Source of the DNA: Mycobacterium sp. E787
Lineage (GTDB): Bacteria; Actinomycetota; Actinomycetes; Mycobacteriales; Mycobacteriaceae
Reading direction: 5' to 3'
Assembly (NCBI RefSeq): GCF_001668725.1
Contig: NZ_LZKL01000007.1
Span: 60,471-124,470 of the forward strand
DNA length: 64,000 bases
This document shows, in pieces, positions 30,876 to 39,954 of the stretch. The position numbers and the translations under genes were made by a program. How positions within the stretch are numbered: position 1 is the stretch's first letter; the number at the start of each line of letters is the position of its first letter. Below the pieces are notes generated by a model. That model was given only the letters and a program-made list of their open reading frames with translations. It was not told the DNA's origin and ran no database searches.

Positions 30876-31589
30876 ATGGAAGCGGCTCAACTGACCAGCG
30901 GGTTCGACGGCGTATCGCTGGGAGCCGGAGCGGGCTGGCGCGATCAGGCGACGGGCTGTTGGGTAGCGGCGTCAACGCCGGAGGCGGAACCCGAGCTCTG
31001 GGATCAGTATCTGGATGGTGCGCTGCGCAGTTACCGCCGGCACGGGCTGGAATGGGTGCTCGACCTCGATGCGGTTCGGGACGGCGCCGACACGACGCTG
31101 TTCTTCGCCGCGATCGATCCGGGGGGCCGGGTGGTCGGTGGCACGCGCGTCGTTGGTCCGCTGCGGTCGGCCGACGAGTCCCACGCGCTCGAGGAGTGGA
31201 AAGACAGCCCGGGCCGTGCCGTGTTGAGCCACATGATCACCAACCGCATCCCCTTCGGCGTCGTGGAGGTCAAAAGCGCCTGGACCGACTCGCGCGAGTA
31301 CGGCAGCCGGGCCCTGTCCCGGGTGCTGGCGCGCACCGCGATGCCGATGATGACGCTGCTGGGTGTCCAGTTCGTCATGGCCACGGCTGCGGCTCACGTG
31401 CTGGAGCAGTGGCAATCCTCAGGCGGTGTCGTGGCCTCGCGGATACCGGCGGCCGCCTATCCCACCGAGGCCTATCGCACCAAGGTGATGTGGTGGGACC
31501 GCCGCACCATCGCCACGCACGCCGAACCGGAACAATTCAAGCTGATGTGCGCCGAAAACTCCGAGATTCTCTGCCGCATCTCGGCTTAG
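30876..31589 (+). CDS. Putative GNAT/autoinducer-synthase-like acyltransferase
   Basis: 237 residues, cytoplasmic. The core YRRHGLEWVLDLDAVRDG followed by FFAAIDPGGRVVGGTRVVGP recalls the N-terminal pattern of LuxI/FeeM-type N-acyltransferases (aromatic-LEW, paired Asp, then Asp-Gly-Arg-hydrophobic-Gly-x-Arg). The second half (VVEVKSAW, SRVLARTAMPMMTLLGVQFVMATAA, then YRTKVMWWDRRT) fits a GNAT-like alpha/beta fold. ATG with AAGGGA 6 nt upstream. It stands first in the island, ahead of a P450. The family call is by pattern only; product unknown. Confidence 0.6.
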   Translation: MEAAQLTSGFDGVSLGAGAGWRDQATGCWVAASTPEAEPELWDQYLDGALRSYRRHGLEWVLDLDAVRDGADTTLFFAAIDPGGRVVGGTRVVGPLRSADESHALEEWKDSPGRAVLSHMITNRIPFGVVEVKSAWTDSREYGSRALSRVLARTAMPMMTLLGVQFVMATAAAHVLEQWQSSGGVVASRIPAAAYPTEAYRTKVMWWDRRTIATHAEPEQFKLMCAENSEILCRISA

Positions 31590-31795
31590 GAGAAATCGGG
31601 TCGGTGCGGGCATTCACCTTTCGCACGACGTCGGGTGGCGCGATGAGGGGGAACGGGCCCCCGGGCGACTCACGTATCTTCTTGGCGCTCGGCGGAATTC
31701 GACGGCTGGGCGAGGTCGGCCGTCACGCCTCGTCGACGCCCTGCGCGCCGCTGTGTCGGGAACGTCACAGTACCCTTCGGTGCGCGCCGACGGTC

Positions 31796-31801
31796 TAGGG
31801 T
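31796..31801 (+). promoter_or_regulatory. -10 box for leaderless P450 gene
   Basis: TAGGGT followed by 7 nt and GTG at 31809. The GGAGGG between them is too close to the start to act as a ribosome site. Confidence 0.4.
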
Positions 31802-31808
31802 CGGAGGG

Positions 31809-33182
31809 GTGGCCATCACCGAGCGGTCCGTGCGGGACGTTTCCGCGTTGCCCTTTGCCCCGAAAAACCCGCTTCCGTATCGCGAACGCCTGAAGGCGAT
31901 CCGGGAGTTTCATACCGGTACGAACAAGCTTCGCGACGCCGGTGGACCCGTCACCCGGGTCACTTTGGGACCGCGCTGGCTGATTCCGCCGATCGTGTTG
32001 GCGACGTCACCGCAAGGCATTCGCGACATCGTCAGCCCCAGAGACGGTTCCGTCGACAAGACCAGCACGGTGACCACCGAGCTTCGCAGGCTGCTCGGCG
32101 GGAACCTGTTCGTCCTGCCGCACGCCGAATGGTTGCCGCGTCGGCGCACCCTGCAGCCGGTATTCACCCGGCAGCGTGTCCGCCAGTTCGGCGGACACAT
32201 GGCCGAGGCTGCGGAGACGGTGTGTGCCACGTGGCGCGAGGGTGATGTGATCGACCTCGACGCGCAGTGCCGCACGCTGACGCTGCGGGCGCTGGGTCGC
32301 TCGGTGTTGGGACTGGACCTCGATGAGCGATCCGACGCGATCGCCGAGCCGCTGCGAGTGGCGACGAGCTACGCCGTGCGGCGCGCCCTGCGGCCGCTGC
32401 GCGCACCGCAGTGGATGCCCACGCCGGCGCGGCGGCGGGCCCGGGCGGCGGCCCGCACCATTCGCGAGCTTGCCGACGAGATTCTGCACGCGTGTCGCGC
32501 CGACCCCAACAGGGAGGCGCCTCTGGTCCACGCGCTCATCGCCGCCACCGACCCGGAAACGGGGCAGTCGCTGTCGGACACCGAAATCCGCGACGAGATG
32601 ATCATCTTTTTGTTCGCCGGCCACGACACGACGGCGACGACTCTGACCTACGCGCTGTGGGCGCTGGGGCGCCATCCCGACCTGCAGGAGCGCGTCACCA
32701 CCGAGGTCGCCGAGCTCGGCGGCCGCCAGCTCACACCTGACGACGTTTCGCGCTTGGGTTTCACCGTCCAGGTTCTGCAGGAGGCGCTGCGGTTGTGCCC
32801 GCCCGGGCCGACCGGAACCCGGATGGCGACCCGCGATGTCGAGGTCGCGGGCTACCGGGTGAAGGCGGGCACGATGCTGGCGTTCGGACGAATGGCCGTG
32901 CAGACCGACCCGAGCCTGTGGGACGATCCGCTCCGGTTCGACCCGGACCGGTTCGCGCCGGGGCGCGATCAAGGCCGGGACCGTTGGCAATACGTTCCGT
33001 TCGGCGGGGGGCCGCGCTCGTGCATCGGCGATCACTTCGCGATGCTGGAAGCCACGCTTGCGTTGGCGACCATCATCCGCCGAGTCGAAATCGATTCTCT
33101 GGAAGACGATTTCCCGCTGGCCGTGCCGTTCACCATGGTGGCGGCGGCCCCGATCCCGGCCAAGATCCGGCTGCGTCACTGA
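31809..33182 (+). CDS. Cytochrome P450
   Basis: 457 residues, soluble. I-helix oxygen-activation motif AGHDTT, K-helix EALR (ExxR), a PERF-like region PDRFAPGRD, and heme ligand C405 in FGGGPRSCIG. The sequence is of the class that groups with eukaryote-like CYP4/CYP132-type mycobacterial P450s. It would use ferredoxin and reductase encoded elsewhere. It follows the acyltransferase-like gene by 219 nt with its own leaderless promoter. Substrate unknown; a fatty-acyl or acylated product of the neighbour is possible. Confidence 0.92.
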   Translation: MAITERSVRDVSALPFAPKNPLPYRERLKAIREFHTGTNKLRDAGGPVTRVTLGPRWLIPPIVLATSPQGIRDIVSPRDGSVDKTSTVTTELRRLLGGNLFVLPHAEWLPRRRTLQPVFTRQRVRQFGGHMAEAAETVCATWREGDVIDLDAQCRTLTLRALGRSVLGLDLDERSDAIAEPLRVATSYAVRRALRPLRAPQWMPTPARRRARAAARTIRELADEILHACRADPNREAPLVHALIAATDPETGQSLSDTEIRDEMIIFLFAGHDTTATTLTYALWALGRHPDLQERVTTEVAELGGRQLTPDDVSRLGFTVQVLQEALRLCPPGPTGTRMATRDVEVAGYRVKAGTMLAFGRMAVQTDPSLWDDPLRFDPDRFAPGRDQGRDRWQYVPFGGGPRSCIGDHFAMLEATLALATIIRRVEIDSLEDDFPLAVPFTMVAAAPIPAKIRLRH

Positions 33183-33204
33183 CGCCGTGCGTCGGTGCCC
33201 GGCG

Positions 33205-34275
33205 CTAGGCCCGCACGCCGTGCTGGGCCTGGTTTCCGCCGCGCCGTTTGGCCGCGTACATCGCTGTGTCGGCAATGGCGATCAGCTCGTCGACGAACCA
33301 GGCGACGTCGCGCCCGGTGAGCAGGTGCAGTTCGGCGCTGGCGGTGCCGATGCTGGCCGTGATCCCGGGCGAGAGCTCGGCCAAAGCGGTGCAGAACCCT
33401 GTGGCCAGGGGGCCCACGTCCGGGGTCTCCGAGGTCAGCGCGACCAGGAACTCTTCGCCGCCGGCGCGGCAGAGGATCGCATCGGCGGGGGTGCGCTCCC
33501 GCAGCAGGTCGGCGACCGCGAGCAGGGCGCGGTCGCCGGCCGAATGACCGTGGGTGTCGTTGATGCGTTTGAAGTTGTCGAGGTCCACCATGACCACCGC
33601 GAGGTGGTCATGCCCGGGTGGCGGATCCGTCACCCGGTGACCGACCGCCTCGGTGAACGCCCGCCGGTTGAGCAGGCCGGTGAGGGCATCCTGTTGGGAG
33701 CGCTGAGCGTACGTTCCCATCGCGCGTGAGATGCCCCAAACGCCAAGGGGCAGCCACAAATTGAGGAAAGTGTTGAGCCAGAACGCGGAGGCCGCGCTGG
33801 CCAGGTTGGCCTCTCGGGCAAGCCTCAGCACCGCCACGGTGGTCACCGCGACCGCGACGGCGCCGTTGTAGACCAGCAGCCTGGGACCGTGGAACAGCGC
33901 GATGTAGCCCCCGGTGATGGCCATGGCGGTGCAAGCCAGCGCGGCAAGTGCCGCCGTGGGCTGCGCGAGGCTCCACCCGGCGACGCACAGCGCGCCGATC
34001 GCGACACCGGCCTGCGACTGCCGGCGCGTCGGCCAGCGCGTCAACCACAACAAGGTCACGCCGACGGTGAACGCGGCGGCCAGTCCGCCGGTGACCACCT
34101 CGGCCGTGCTGGGGTGGTGTTGGCTCGGCAACACGGTCAGCGGCGCCAAGGCCGACGATCCGGCGATGAGAGCCATGGTCATTCGGGCCCGGCCCAACAT
34201 CCCGCGCCGGCGCAGGAACGTCGTGGTCCAGTCGTACTGGTCGGGCTCGTTCCACCACGCCTTCAGGCGTGACAT
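33205..34275 (-). CDS. Membrane-bound diguanylate cyclase (GGDEF)
   Basis: 356 residues. Five to six membrane segments lie between about 35 and 185 (MASE-like sensor), then a GGDEF domain (195-350) with active site GGEEF at 272-276 and DxLT start DALTGLLNRR. GGEEF variants are catalytically competent. The RxxD inhibitory site expected 5 residues before it is absent, so product feedback is unlikely. It makes c-di-GMP. It converges on the P450 gene, and its 5' end lies 87 nt from the methyltransferase start on the other strand. Confidence 0.9.
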   Translation of the reverse strand: MSRLKAWWNEPDQYDWTTTFLRRRGMLGRARMTMALIAGSSALAPLTVLPSQHHPSTAEVVTGGLAAAFTVGVTLLWLTRWPTRRQSQAGVAIGALCVAGWSLAQPTAALAALACTAMAITGGYIALFHGPRLLVYNGAVAVAVTTVAVLRLAREANLASAASAFWLNTFLNLWLPLGVWGISRAMGTYAQRSQQDALTGLLNRRAFTEAVGHRVTDPPPGHDHLAVVMVDLDNFKRINDTHGHSAGDRALLAVADLLRERTPADAILCRAGGEEFLVALTSETPDVGPLATGFCTALAELSPGITASIGTASAELHLLTGRDVAWFVDELIAIADTAMYAAKRRGGNQAQHGVRA

Positions 34276-34361
34276 CGGCCGGCGACCCCTTCTCGACGAG
34301 CCCGTTCGCGCATGCGGTCTCGGACTTCGGGGCCGGGGAGTGGCGCGTCGCCGGGAATGCC

Positions 34362-34973
34362 ATGATTGCGGCTATGGCCTCTCGACACACGCGATTTCGC
34401 CTCTTCTACCGGATCGGCTTCACACCCTGGGAGGGCCATGCGATCGGGCAGGGCCTGCGGGATCTGATCGAGGGAACCCCGAACACACCGGCGCTGCCCA
34501 CCGGCTCGGCCCTCGACGTCGGGTGCGGTACCGGCGACTGCGCCGTCTACCTCGCCCAGCACGGGTGGAAGGTCACCGGGGTGGACTATGTCGCGAAGCC
34601 GCTCGATAAGGCGCGCGCCAAGGCCCGCGCGGCCGGGGCATCGGTCAACTTCGCCCGTGCCGACGTCACGCGGTTGAGTCACGAGGGGATCGGTAGCGGT
34701 TTCCAGCTGATCGTCGACAACGGCTGCATCCACAACATGAGCGGCGCCGACCGCGAGGCGTACGTCCGCGAGGTCAGCGCCGTGGCGGCACCCGACGCGC
34801 GGCTGTACATCGTCGCGTTCCCTCCCGGCGGAAGGTTCGGCGTGCCGGGCATCGACCGCCCCGAGATGGAGCGGCGCTTCGCTGCCGGCTGGACGCTGTT
34901 GTCGACCGGGGACGAGCGGGAGCTCGACGAGAAGACCCCGACGTACTACTACCTGTTTCAACGCCGCTCTTAG
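34362..34973 (+). CDS. Class I SAM-dependent methyltransferase
   Basis: 203 residues. SAM-binding motif I LDVGCGTGDCAVYLAQHGW, acidic motif II VTGVDYV, and motif III region ARADVTRL. It begins RHTRFRLFYRIGFTPWEGH, a start seen in small mycobacterial methyltransferases of the thiopurine/tellurite-resistance-like type. ATG 34362 has GGGA 5-6 nt upstream; ATG 34374 is also possible. Substrate unknown. It is divergent from the GGDEF gene and convergent with the EAL gene. Confidence 0.85.
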   Translation: MIAAMASRHTRFRLFYRIGFTPWEGHAIGQGLRDLIEGTPNTPALPTGSALDVGCGTGDCAVYLAQHGWKVTGVDYVAKPLDKARAKARAAGASVNFARADVTRLSHEGIGSGFQLIVDNGCIHNMSGADREAYVREVSAVAAPDARLYIVAFPPGGRFGVPGIDRPEMERRFAAGWTLLSTGDERELDEKTPTYYYLFQRRS

Positions 34974-34992
34974 ACGTCGACCGGCTGCGGGT

Positions 34993-36876
34993 CTAGCCAA
35001 CGCCCTTTCTCCCCGGCTGTTGGGTCTGCGGCGCAACGGTCGCGCTGGAGAAGTCCATCGGTATGACGCCCTTGCCGAGCAGCGACTCCATCGCCGCGCT
35101 GTCCAGCGGGCGGGACAGCAGAAACCCTTGCGCCCGAAAGCAACCCAGGTCGAGCAACGTCTTGGCCGCGGCTACGGTTTCGACGCCTTCGGCGACGACT
35201 TCGAGCCCGAAGGCGTCGGCGAGCGCAAGCGTCGACCGCACGATTGCCAGGTCCCCGGCGTTGGTGTCGAGATTGCGGACAAACCCCTTGTCGATCTTGA
35301 GTGCGTCGACGGGGAGAGACTTCAGATACGTCAGCACACTGTAGCCGGTGCCGAAGTCGTCGATGGCGATCTGTACCCCGATGTCCTTCAGCCCGAACAG
35401 CGTCTTCCGGGTGGCGTCGATGTCCTGGACCACCACGCTTTCGGTGATCTCGAGGCATATGGTGCTGGGATCGAGATCGAACTCTTCCAGGGTTGTCGCG
35501 ACCGTATCGACGATGCCCTCCGTCACGAGCTGCACGGGCGAGACATTGATGCGCAGCACGGCGCCGCGCCCGACGCCGCGTGATTGCCAGAGCCCGAATT
35601 GGGCGCACGCCGAATGGATTACCAGGCGGCCGAGCTTCGCACCCAGGTTGATCGATTCCACCACCTGGATGAACGAGTCCGGCATCAACAGCCCAAGTGT
35701 CGGGTGTTGCCAACGAATCAGCGCCTCGGCGCCGAGAATCTCGCCGGTGCGCATGTCGAACTCCGGGAGGTAATGCAGCACCAAGGCGTCGCTGTCGCTG
35801 TCGATTATCCCTTCCAGGTACAGCTCGATGTCGTTGCGGATCATGTCCGTTCGCGACATCTCGGGACTGAAGATCGAAACCCTGTTGCCGCCCGAGCTTT
35901 TCGCCGAGCGGGTGGCCTGATCGACCCGGCGCAGCAGATCCGACGTGCTTTCCGATCCGGGCAGACCGGATGCGACGCCGATGCTGACGGTGCGGCTCAG
36001 CATCTCGCCGTCGATCACGACCTGACGGTGCACCCGCGCGTGTATCGATTGAGCGAACGCCTCGGCGGCTTCGACGTCCATCGAGGCGGCCGGGACGACG
36101 ACGAACTCGTCACCGCCGAAGCGGGCGATCACGGAGGGAACGTCGACCGCCTCGCGCAGCAGCGCGGCGAAGGCCACGATGAATCGGTCGCCCGCATCCT
36201 GACCGAGGCGTTCGTTGATCACCTTGAACCGGTCCAGAGCGAGGAACACCACCGACACGGCGCCCGGCTGGCCCTCGGCCAGCCGCTTGTCGAGGTAGGC
36301 GATGAGGGCCCGGCGGTTCAGCAGCCCGGTGAGGTCGTCGTGCTCGGCGAGGTAGTGCAGTTGCTCCTCGGCGACGATGCGGGCCTGCAGTTGAGCGAAG
36401 AGCGCGGCGATCGCCTGCAGCGCGTTGAGCTCCTCCGGCAGCCATTCGCGGTCGCCGACCTTGCCGAAGGCCAGGGTGCCGGTCGTCACGTCACCGGACA
36501 GCAGCGGCACGGCGGCAAGGGAGACAGCGCCCCACCCGGTGCCCTCGTCGATGTTGCGTTGGTAGTCGGCGGTGGCCGGCTCGGGACGCACGACTTCGGG
36601 CACTTTGAGATTTTCGGCTTGTGCGAAGACGGAGTCGGCGTCGGCGAAATACACCACACCGATCGGGTCGGGGTCGGCGTTGCGCGGCGGCCACTCGGCC
36701 ACCAGCACCGTGGCGTGGATCGTGTGATCGTTGTGACGCAGGAAGCTGAAGTCCACGCCCAACTCGCTCACCAGGTAGCCGAGCACCCGCTGGCTGATCG
36801 TGGCGGAATCAGCCGCGGAGGCCGCCATCAATTCGGCGGCCGCGGCGGTGACCAGGTGGTCCAGAGTGCCCGACAT
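34993..36876 (-). CDS. GAF-GGDEF-EAL c-di-GMP protein (Rv1354c-like)
   Basis: 627 residues (Rv1354c is 623). GAF-like sensor (about 5-165), GGDEF domain with GGDEF at 254-258 after DDLTGLLNRR, and EAL domain with EAL at 384-386 in GAEALIRWQ. All EAL ligands are present (NVSPVQL, LEITES, DDFGTGYS, K in LKIDKGF, AEGVET). So both synthase and phosphodiesterase activities are plausible, as reported for its homologue. No RxxD inhibitory site. AAGGGG lies 2-3 nt from ATG, and a TTACCG/CGGTAA palindrome lies just upstream. It follows the Rv1355c-like gene by 68 nt, the same pair order as in M. tuberculosis. Confidence 0.93.
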   Translation of the reverse strand: MSGTLDHLVTAAAAELMAASAADSATISQRVLGYLVSELGVDFSFLRHNDHTIHATVLVAEWPPRNADPDPIGVVYFADADSVFAQAENLKVPEVVRPEPATADYQRNIDEGTGWGAVSLAAVPLLSGDVTTGTLAFGKVGDREWLPEELNALQAIAALFAQLQARIVAEEQLHYLAEHDDLTGLLNRRALIAYLDKRLAEGQPGAVSVVFLALDRFKVINERLGQDAGDRFIVAFAALLREAVDVPSVIARFGGDEFVVVPAASMDVEAAEAFAQSIHARVHRQVVIDGEMLSRTVSIGVASGLPGSESTSDLLRRVDQATRSAKSSGGNRVSIFSPEMSRTDMIRNDIELYLEGIIDSDSDALVLHYLPEFDMRTGEILGAEALIRWQHPTLGLLMPDSFIQVVESINLGAKLGRLVIHSACAQFGLWQSRGVGRGAVLRINVSPVQLVTEGIVDTVATTLEEFDLDPSTICLEITESVVVQDIDATRKTLFGLKDIGVQIAIDDFGTGYSVLTYLKSLPVDALKIDKGFVRNLDTNAGDLAIVRSTLALADAFGLEVVAEGVETVAAAKTLLDLGCFRAQGFLLSRPLDSAAMESLLGKGVIPMDFSSATVAPQTQQPGRKGVG

Positions 36877-36882
36877 TGCCCC

Positions 36883-36897
36883 TTACCGTAGCGGTAA
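36883..36897. promoter_or_regulatory. TTACCG-TAG-CGGTAA palindrome
   Basis: A 15-bp palindrome 7 nt ahead of the GAF-GGDEF-EAL start. A close variant, TTACCG-AC-CGGTAA, occurs in the leader of a PE gene (56741-56754). It could bind a regulator controlling c-di-GMP turnover. Confidence 0.45.
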
Positions 36898-36944
36898 CTG
36901 GTGCGTGGTGTCCGCATTGCATAGCGCGTCTAGCAATGATTCGC

Positions 36945-39071
36945 TCAACTCAGCATCCGAACCCGATCAAAGCTGCGGCGGCTCGGCACCGACGCTGGTG
37001 GCGCGACCGTTAACCGTAATACCAGCACGATCGATTCGTCGGGCGGTATGTCGGCCAGGTCGCGGAAGTCGTGCTGCAACTGTGTTAGCTGATCGGCGAA
37101 CCGGGGGGACAGCTCGTCGAAGTCTGCCCGGTTGCGCGCGTAGAGGAACACCGGCGAGACCGGCTGGATGGATAGCCCGCGTTGCTGGGCGATGATCCAG
37201 ACCAGCTCGACTGCCGCGCCTCCCGCGGCGTAGTCGCGCAGCTCCTGTCCGGGCACACTGACGACGGCCAGCGCCGAACTGGCCAGTACCCGGTCGCGTG
37301 CGTCCTCACCCAGCGCACTGCCCGCGTCCCATCGGGCGAGGTGCGCCATGACGTCCGTGCGGCGCAGGATCTCGAGGAGTGCCAGATCCCCGGGATCGAG
37401 TTCGAGGCCGCGCACCTCGATACCGGTGTCGGGGTCGGCGTCGCCCGGCCAGCGCAGTTCAGAGACCATCTCTTGGTGCAGGTGCGGAGTCAGGTAACGG
37501 ATCCGGTCGGATGCGGCGAGAATCGTTGCCGCATGGCCCATGTCGCCCCGCTCGGTGATCAGGCGCAGCCGGGCTCCTTCGCGTTGGGCCGCGGCGGTGA
37601 GCGCCTCGATGGTCGTGGTGTCGATCGGCTCGGGGCTGCCGTGGCGGCGGTTGGTGCAGCGCTCGAGCATCGGCTGATAGAGGTCGGCAAGGGTGGGGTC
37701 GGTGCCGTCGGTCAGTTTCAGGGTGGCGCGCAATGGCGATCCATCGACGTGCTCGGTGAGCGTGGCCGGTCCCAGGGTGTGCTGCGCCGCCGCGGCGATC
37801 CTGGCGTTGAGGAGCGCGGCGCCGACCGCGACGGCGCTGGCACGAAATGCGACGTCCATGGTCGAAGTGTGTTGCGCGGCAATGTCGATGGTGACCTCGG
37901 CCGGTCCGGCTCGAACGGTCCAGGGCTGCACGTTTCCCCCGGAGGGGGCGCGGATCGCGGCGGCGGCGACGAGCCCGGGTATCCCGGGCAGCTGTGCCGT
38001 CTCCGGCTGATCCGCCGGTGCGGGACGGCCGCGGGCCATGTCGGGTTCGTCGAGTTGGTCGAGCGCCGCCGCGATGTCGATGCGCGTGCGGCCCGAGCGC
38101 AGCTCCTCGCCGAGCCCGATCCTGCGCACGCCCTCCGCCAACGCCGACGCGCCCAGCACGACGTCGGAGGCCAGTTGGGGCCAGGTCGACACCGTGCGGT
38201 CGATCTCGACCAGCGACGCGGCCGTCCGCGGCGAAAGCCGTTCGGCCTCAAGGTGACGCAGGACGTGCGGCACCTTTTCGCGGCTGCTCATGCCGGGAAG
38301 CAAGGCGATGTCGAGGTCGCCGAGCAGGCCGTGCAGAATCGGTCGCTGCGGCTCGTGGTCGAAACGTTCCACATCGACGAGCCCGCGATCACTGGTGGCC
38401 ATCAGCACGGGGATGCGGCGGGCGCGGGCGCCGACCCGCAGCACGGCCTTCATGTCGAGCGCATCGCATTCCTCGATCACGATGTCGAGGCCGTCCAGGA
38501 ACGTGTCGACGGTCTCGAAAGTCAGTCCCGCGTCGACGACCTCGACCGGCAGGTACGGGTCGAGTTCGGCGATCCTGCGCGCGGCCACACAGGCCTTGTT
38601 GACGCCGATGTCGAACACGCTGGCGGGCACCCGATTCAGGTTCGACAGTTCGAGGTGGTCGAAGTCGGCCAGGCGAAGGCCGCCACACAATCCCTGGGCG
38701 GCCAGCGTGTGCGCGATGACATGGCCGACGCTGAGCCCGGCGACGCCGATGCGCAGCCGGCCGAGCCGGTCCTGTTCGGGCGGCGTGATGTTGTTGCGGT
38801 TGCGGTCCAGGCGAACGGCGCGGTATCCGCGCGGGCCGAGCACCGCCACCGCCGCGCGCCGCCACGGGTAGTACGCCCAGCGGCCGCCTTCCGCGAGGAG
38901 CGCGGCATCCGGGGCCGGCCGTAGGCTGCGCAGGTTGGCCAGCTGGGTGTCCCGGTGGTCGAGGAATTCCACCGTGGGGTCGGCTCGGAGCCGTTGCAAC
39001 AACGAACTGTCGTCGGGCTCATCGGGGTCGAGAATCTGCGCGGTGTACGCGGTTTTCTCGTGCTCGTCCAT
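36945..39071 (-). CDS. ThiF/E1-like and nitroreductase-fold protein (Rv1355c-like)
   Basis: 708 residues (Rv1355c, annotated MoeY, is 715). Residues about 100-350 form an E1/ThiF Rossmann domain: [18 protein letters not shown] (GLSVG at 112-116), [12 protein letters not shown], and an acidic EECD turn. No catalytic Cys or CxxC pair is evident, so sulphur-carrier activation is doubtful. Residues about 385-690 are a nitroreductase-like flavin domain ([13 protein letters not shown]). Such fusions may modify peptides or small molecules. The molybdopterin name is probably wrong. ATG 39071; upstream of the c-di-GMP gene in one orientation. Confidence 0.85.
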   Translation of the reverse strand: MDEHEKTAYTAQILDPDEPDDSSLLQRLRADPTVEFLDHRDTQLANLRSLRPAPDAALLAEGGRWAYYPWRRAAVAVLGPRGYRAVRLDRNRNNITPPEQDRLGRLRIGVAGLSVGHVIAHTLAAQGLCGGLRLADFDHLELSNLNRVPASVFDIGVNKACVAARRIAELDPYLPVEVVDAGLTFETVDTFLDGLDIVIEECDALDMKAVLRVGARARRIPVLMATSDRGLVDVERFDHEPQRPILHGLLGDLDIALLPGMSSREKVPHVLRHLEAERLSPRTAASLVEIDRTVSTWPQLASDVVLGASALAEGVRRIGLGEELRSGRTRIDIAAALDQLDEPDMARGRPAPADQPETAQLPGIPGLVAAAAIRAPSGGNVQPWTVRAGPAEVTIDIAAQHTSTMDVAFRASAVAVGAALLNARIAAAAQHTLGPATLTEHVDGSPLRATLKLTDGTDPTLADLYQPMLERCTNRRHGSPEPIDTTTIEALTAAAQREGARLRLITERGDMGHAATILAASDRIRYLTPHLHQEMVSELRWPGDADPDTGIEVRGLELDPGDLALLEILRRTDVMAHLARWDAGSALGEDARDRVLASSALAVVSVPGQELRDYAAGGAAVELVWIIAQQRGLSIQPVSPVFLYARNRADFDELSPRFADQLTQLQHDFRDLADIPPDESIVLVLRLTVAPPASVPSRRSFDRVRMLS

Positions 39072-39172
39072 GGTGTTTCGTGTATAGCACCTGATCGGTG
39101 GTCCGGCTGCTCAGATGTTGCGCCCGGACGGAAAATGTGACGTTGGCGATAACGCGGTCGCCGAGCGCGGCG

Positions 39173-39835
39173 TCATCCGGTGGTGTCGCCGTTCGGGGGC
39201 TGCTCTTCGTCGAGGAACAGGCCGTGCCGGAGAAGGCCGGTGACCGAGGCGTCCCAGCGTCGCAGCTGCGCCTCGCTGAAGAACGATTTGCCCAAGTAGA
39301 GCTCGATGTAGGGATGCAGAATGACGGCGCCGACGCGCAGGATGACAACGTTGATCGCCGCCCAATCCGGGTCGAGGTCTGGTTGCGTATTGCCCTGCGC
39401 GACGAAATGTTCGCGCTGGGCCGCGCTGATGCCCACCAGACCGCTGAAGATGATCGACCCGAACGCGCCGCCCTCCGCGAGCGCGCGCCCGAGATAGGTC
39501 ATCACGTCCGGGCGTTCGACCATCAGGGCGGTCAGCCGGCGCCCGGCCTCGCTGAGCCCGTCGGACGGCGGGTCGGGCAGCGCCGTGGGGGCGAGGGCCT
39601 CACCGACCACCTGCAGCACGTACTGATCGACGGCCGCGGTCAGCGTGGCCTTGGTGCGAAAGTGGTGCTGGACCAGCCCGATCGACACCTCCGCGGTCTC
39701 GGCGATCCTGCGTAGCGACGTGGCGGCGATGCCGCGATCGGCAAAGCAGCTCAGCGCGGCGTCGCGGATCCGTTCCTTGGACGTCGGCTCGATCGGAGGA
39801 GGCGGATCGAACGGAAACAGCCGGCCGAGTTCCAC
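39173..39835 (-). CDS. TetR-family transcriptional regulator
   Basis: 220 residues. Helix-turn-helix at about 18-65 (RIRDAALSCFADRGIAATSLRRIAETAEVSIGLVQHHF), followed by an all-helical ligand domain. I chose GTG 39835 because a TATATT -10 box (39844-39849) lies just ahead; an ATG at 39856 would fall inside the promoter. An 8-bp inverted repeat covers the region upstream of the -10, consistent with autorepression. In M. tuberculosis a TetR gene (Rv1353c) also adjoins Rv1354c-Rv1355c, so it may control this set. Confidence 0.88.
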   Translation of the reverse strand: MELGRLFPFDPPPPIEPTSKERIRDAALSCFADRGIAATSLRRIAETAEVSIGLVQHHFRTKATLTAAVDQYVLQVVGEALAPTALPDPPSDGLSEAGRRLTALMVERPDVMTYLGRALAEGGAFGSIIFSGLVGISAAQREHFVAQGNTQPDLDPDWAAINVVILRVGAVILHPYIELYLGKSFFSEAQLRRWDASVTGLLRHGLFLDEEQPPNGDTTG

Positions 39836-39865
39836 GGCCCGACAATATACCCACATCGTGGTGCG

Positions 39866-39898
39866 ATACCGGCATATCGACTTACCAGAAGCCGGTAT
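39866..39898. promoter_or_regulatory. Candidate TetR operator
   Basis: ATACCGGC (39866-39873) and GCCGGTAT (39891-39898) form a perfect inverted repeat with 17-nt spacing, immediately upstream of the TetR gene's TATATT -10 box (39844-39849) and 57 nt beyond the 3' end of the esterase gene. Confidence 0.5.
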
Positions 39899-39954
39899 TG
39901 CCCAGCGTTTTTCGATGTGGGGCGGGGGAGCGGGCGACGCGTAGCGACGGCCCG

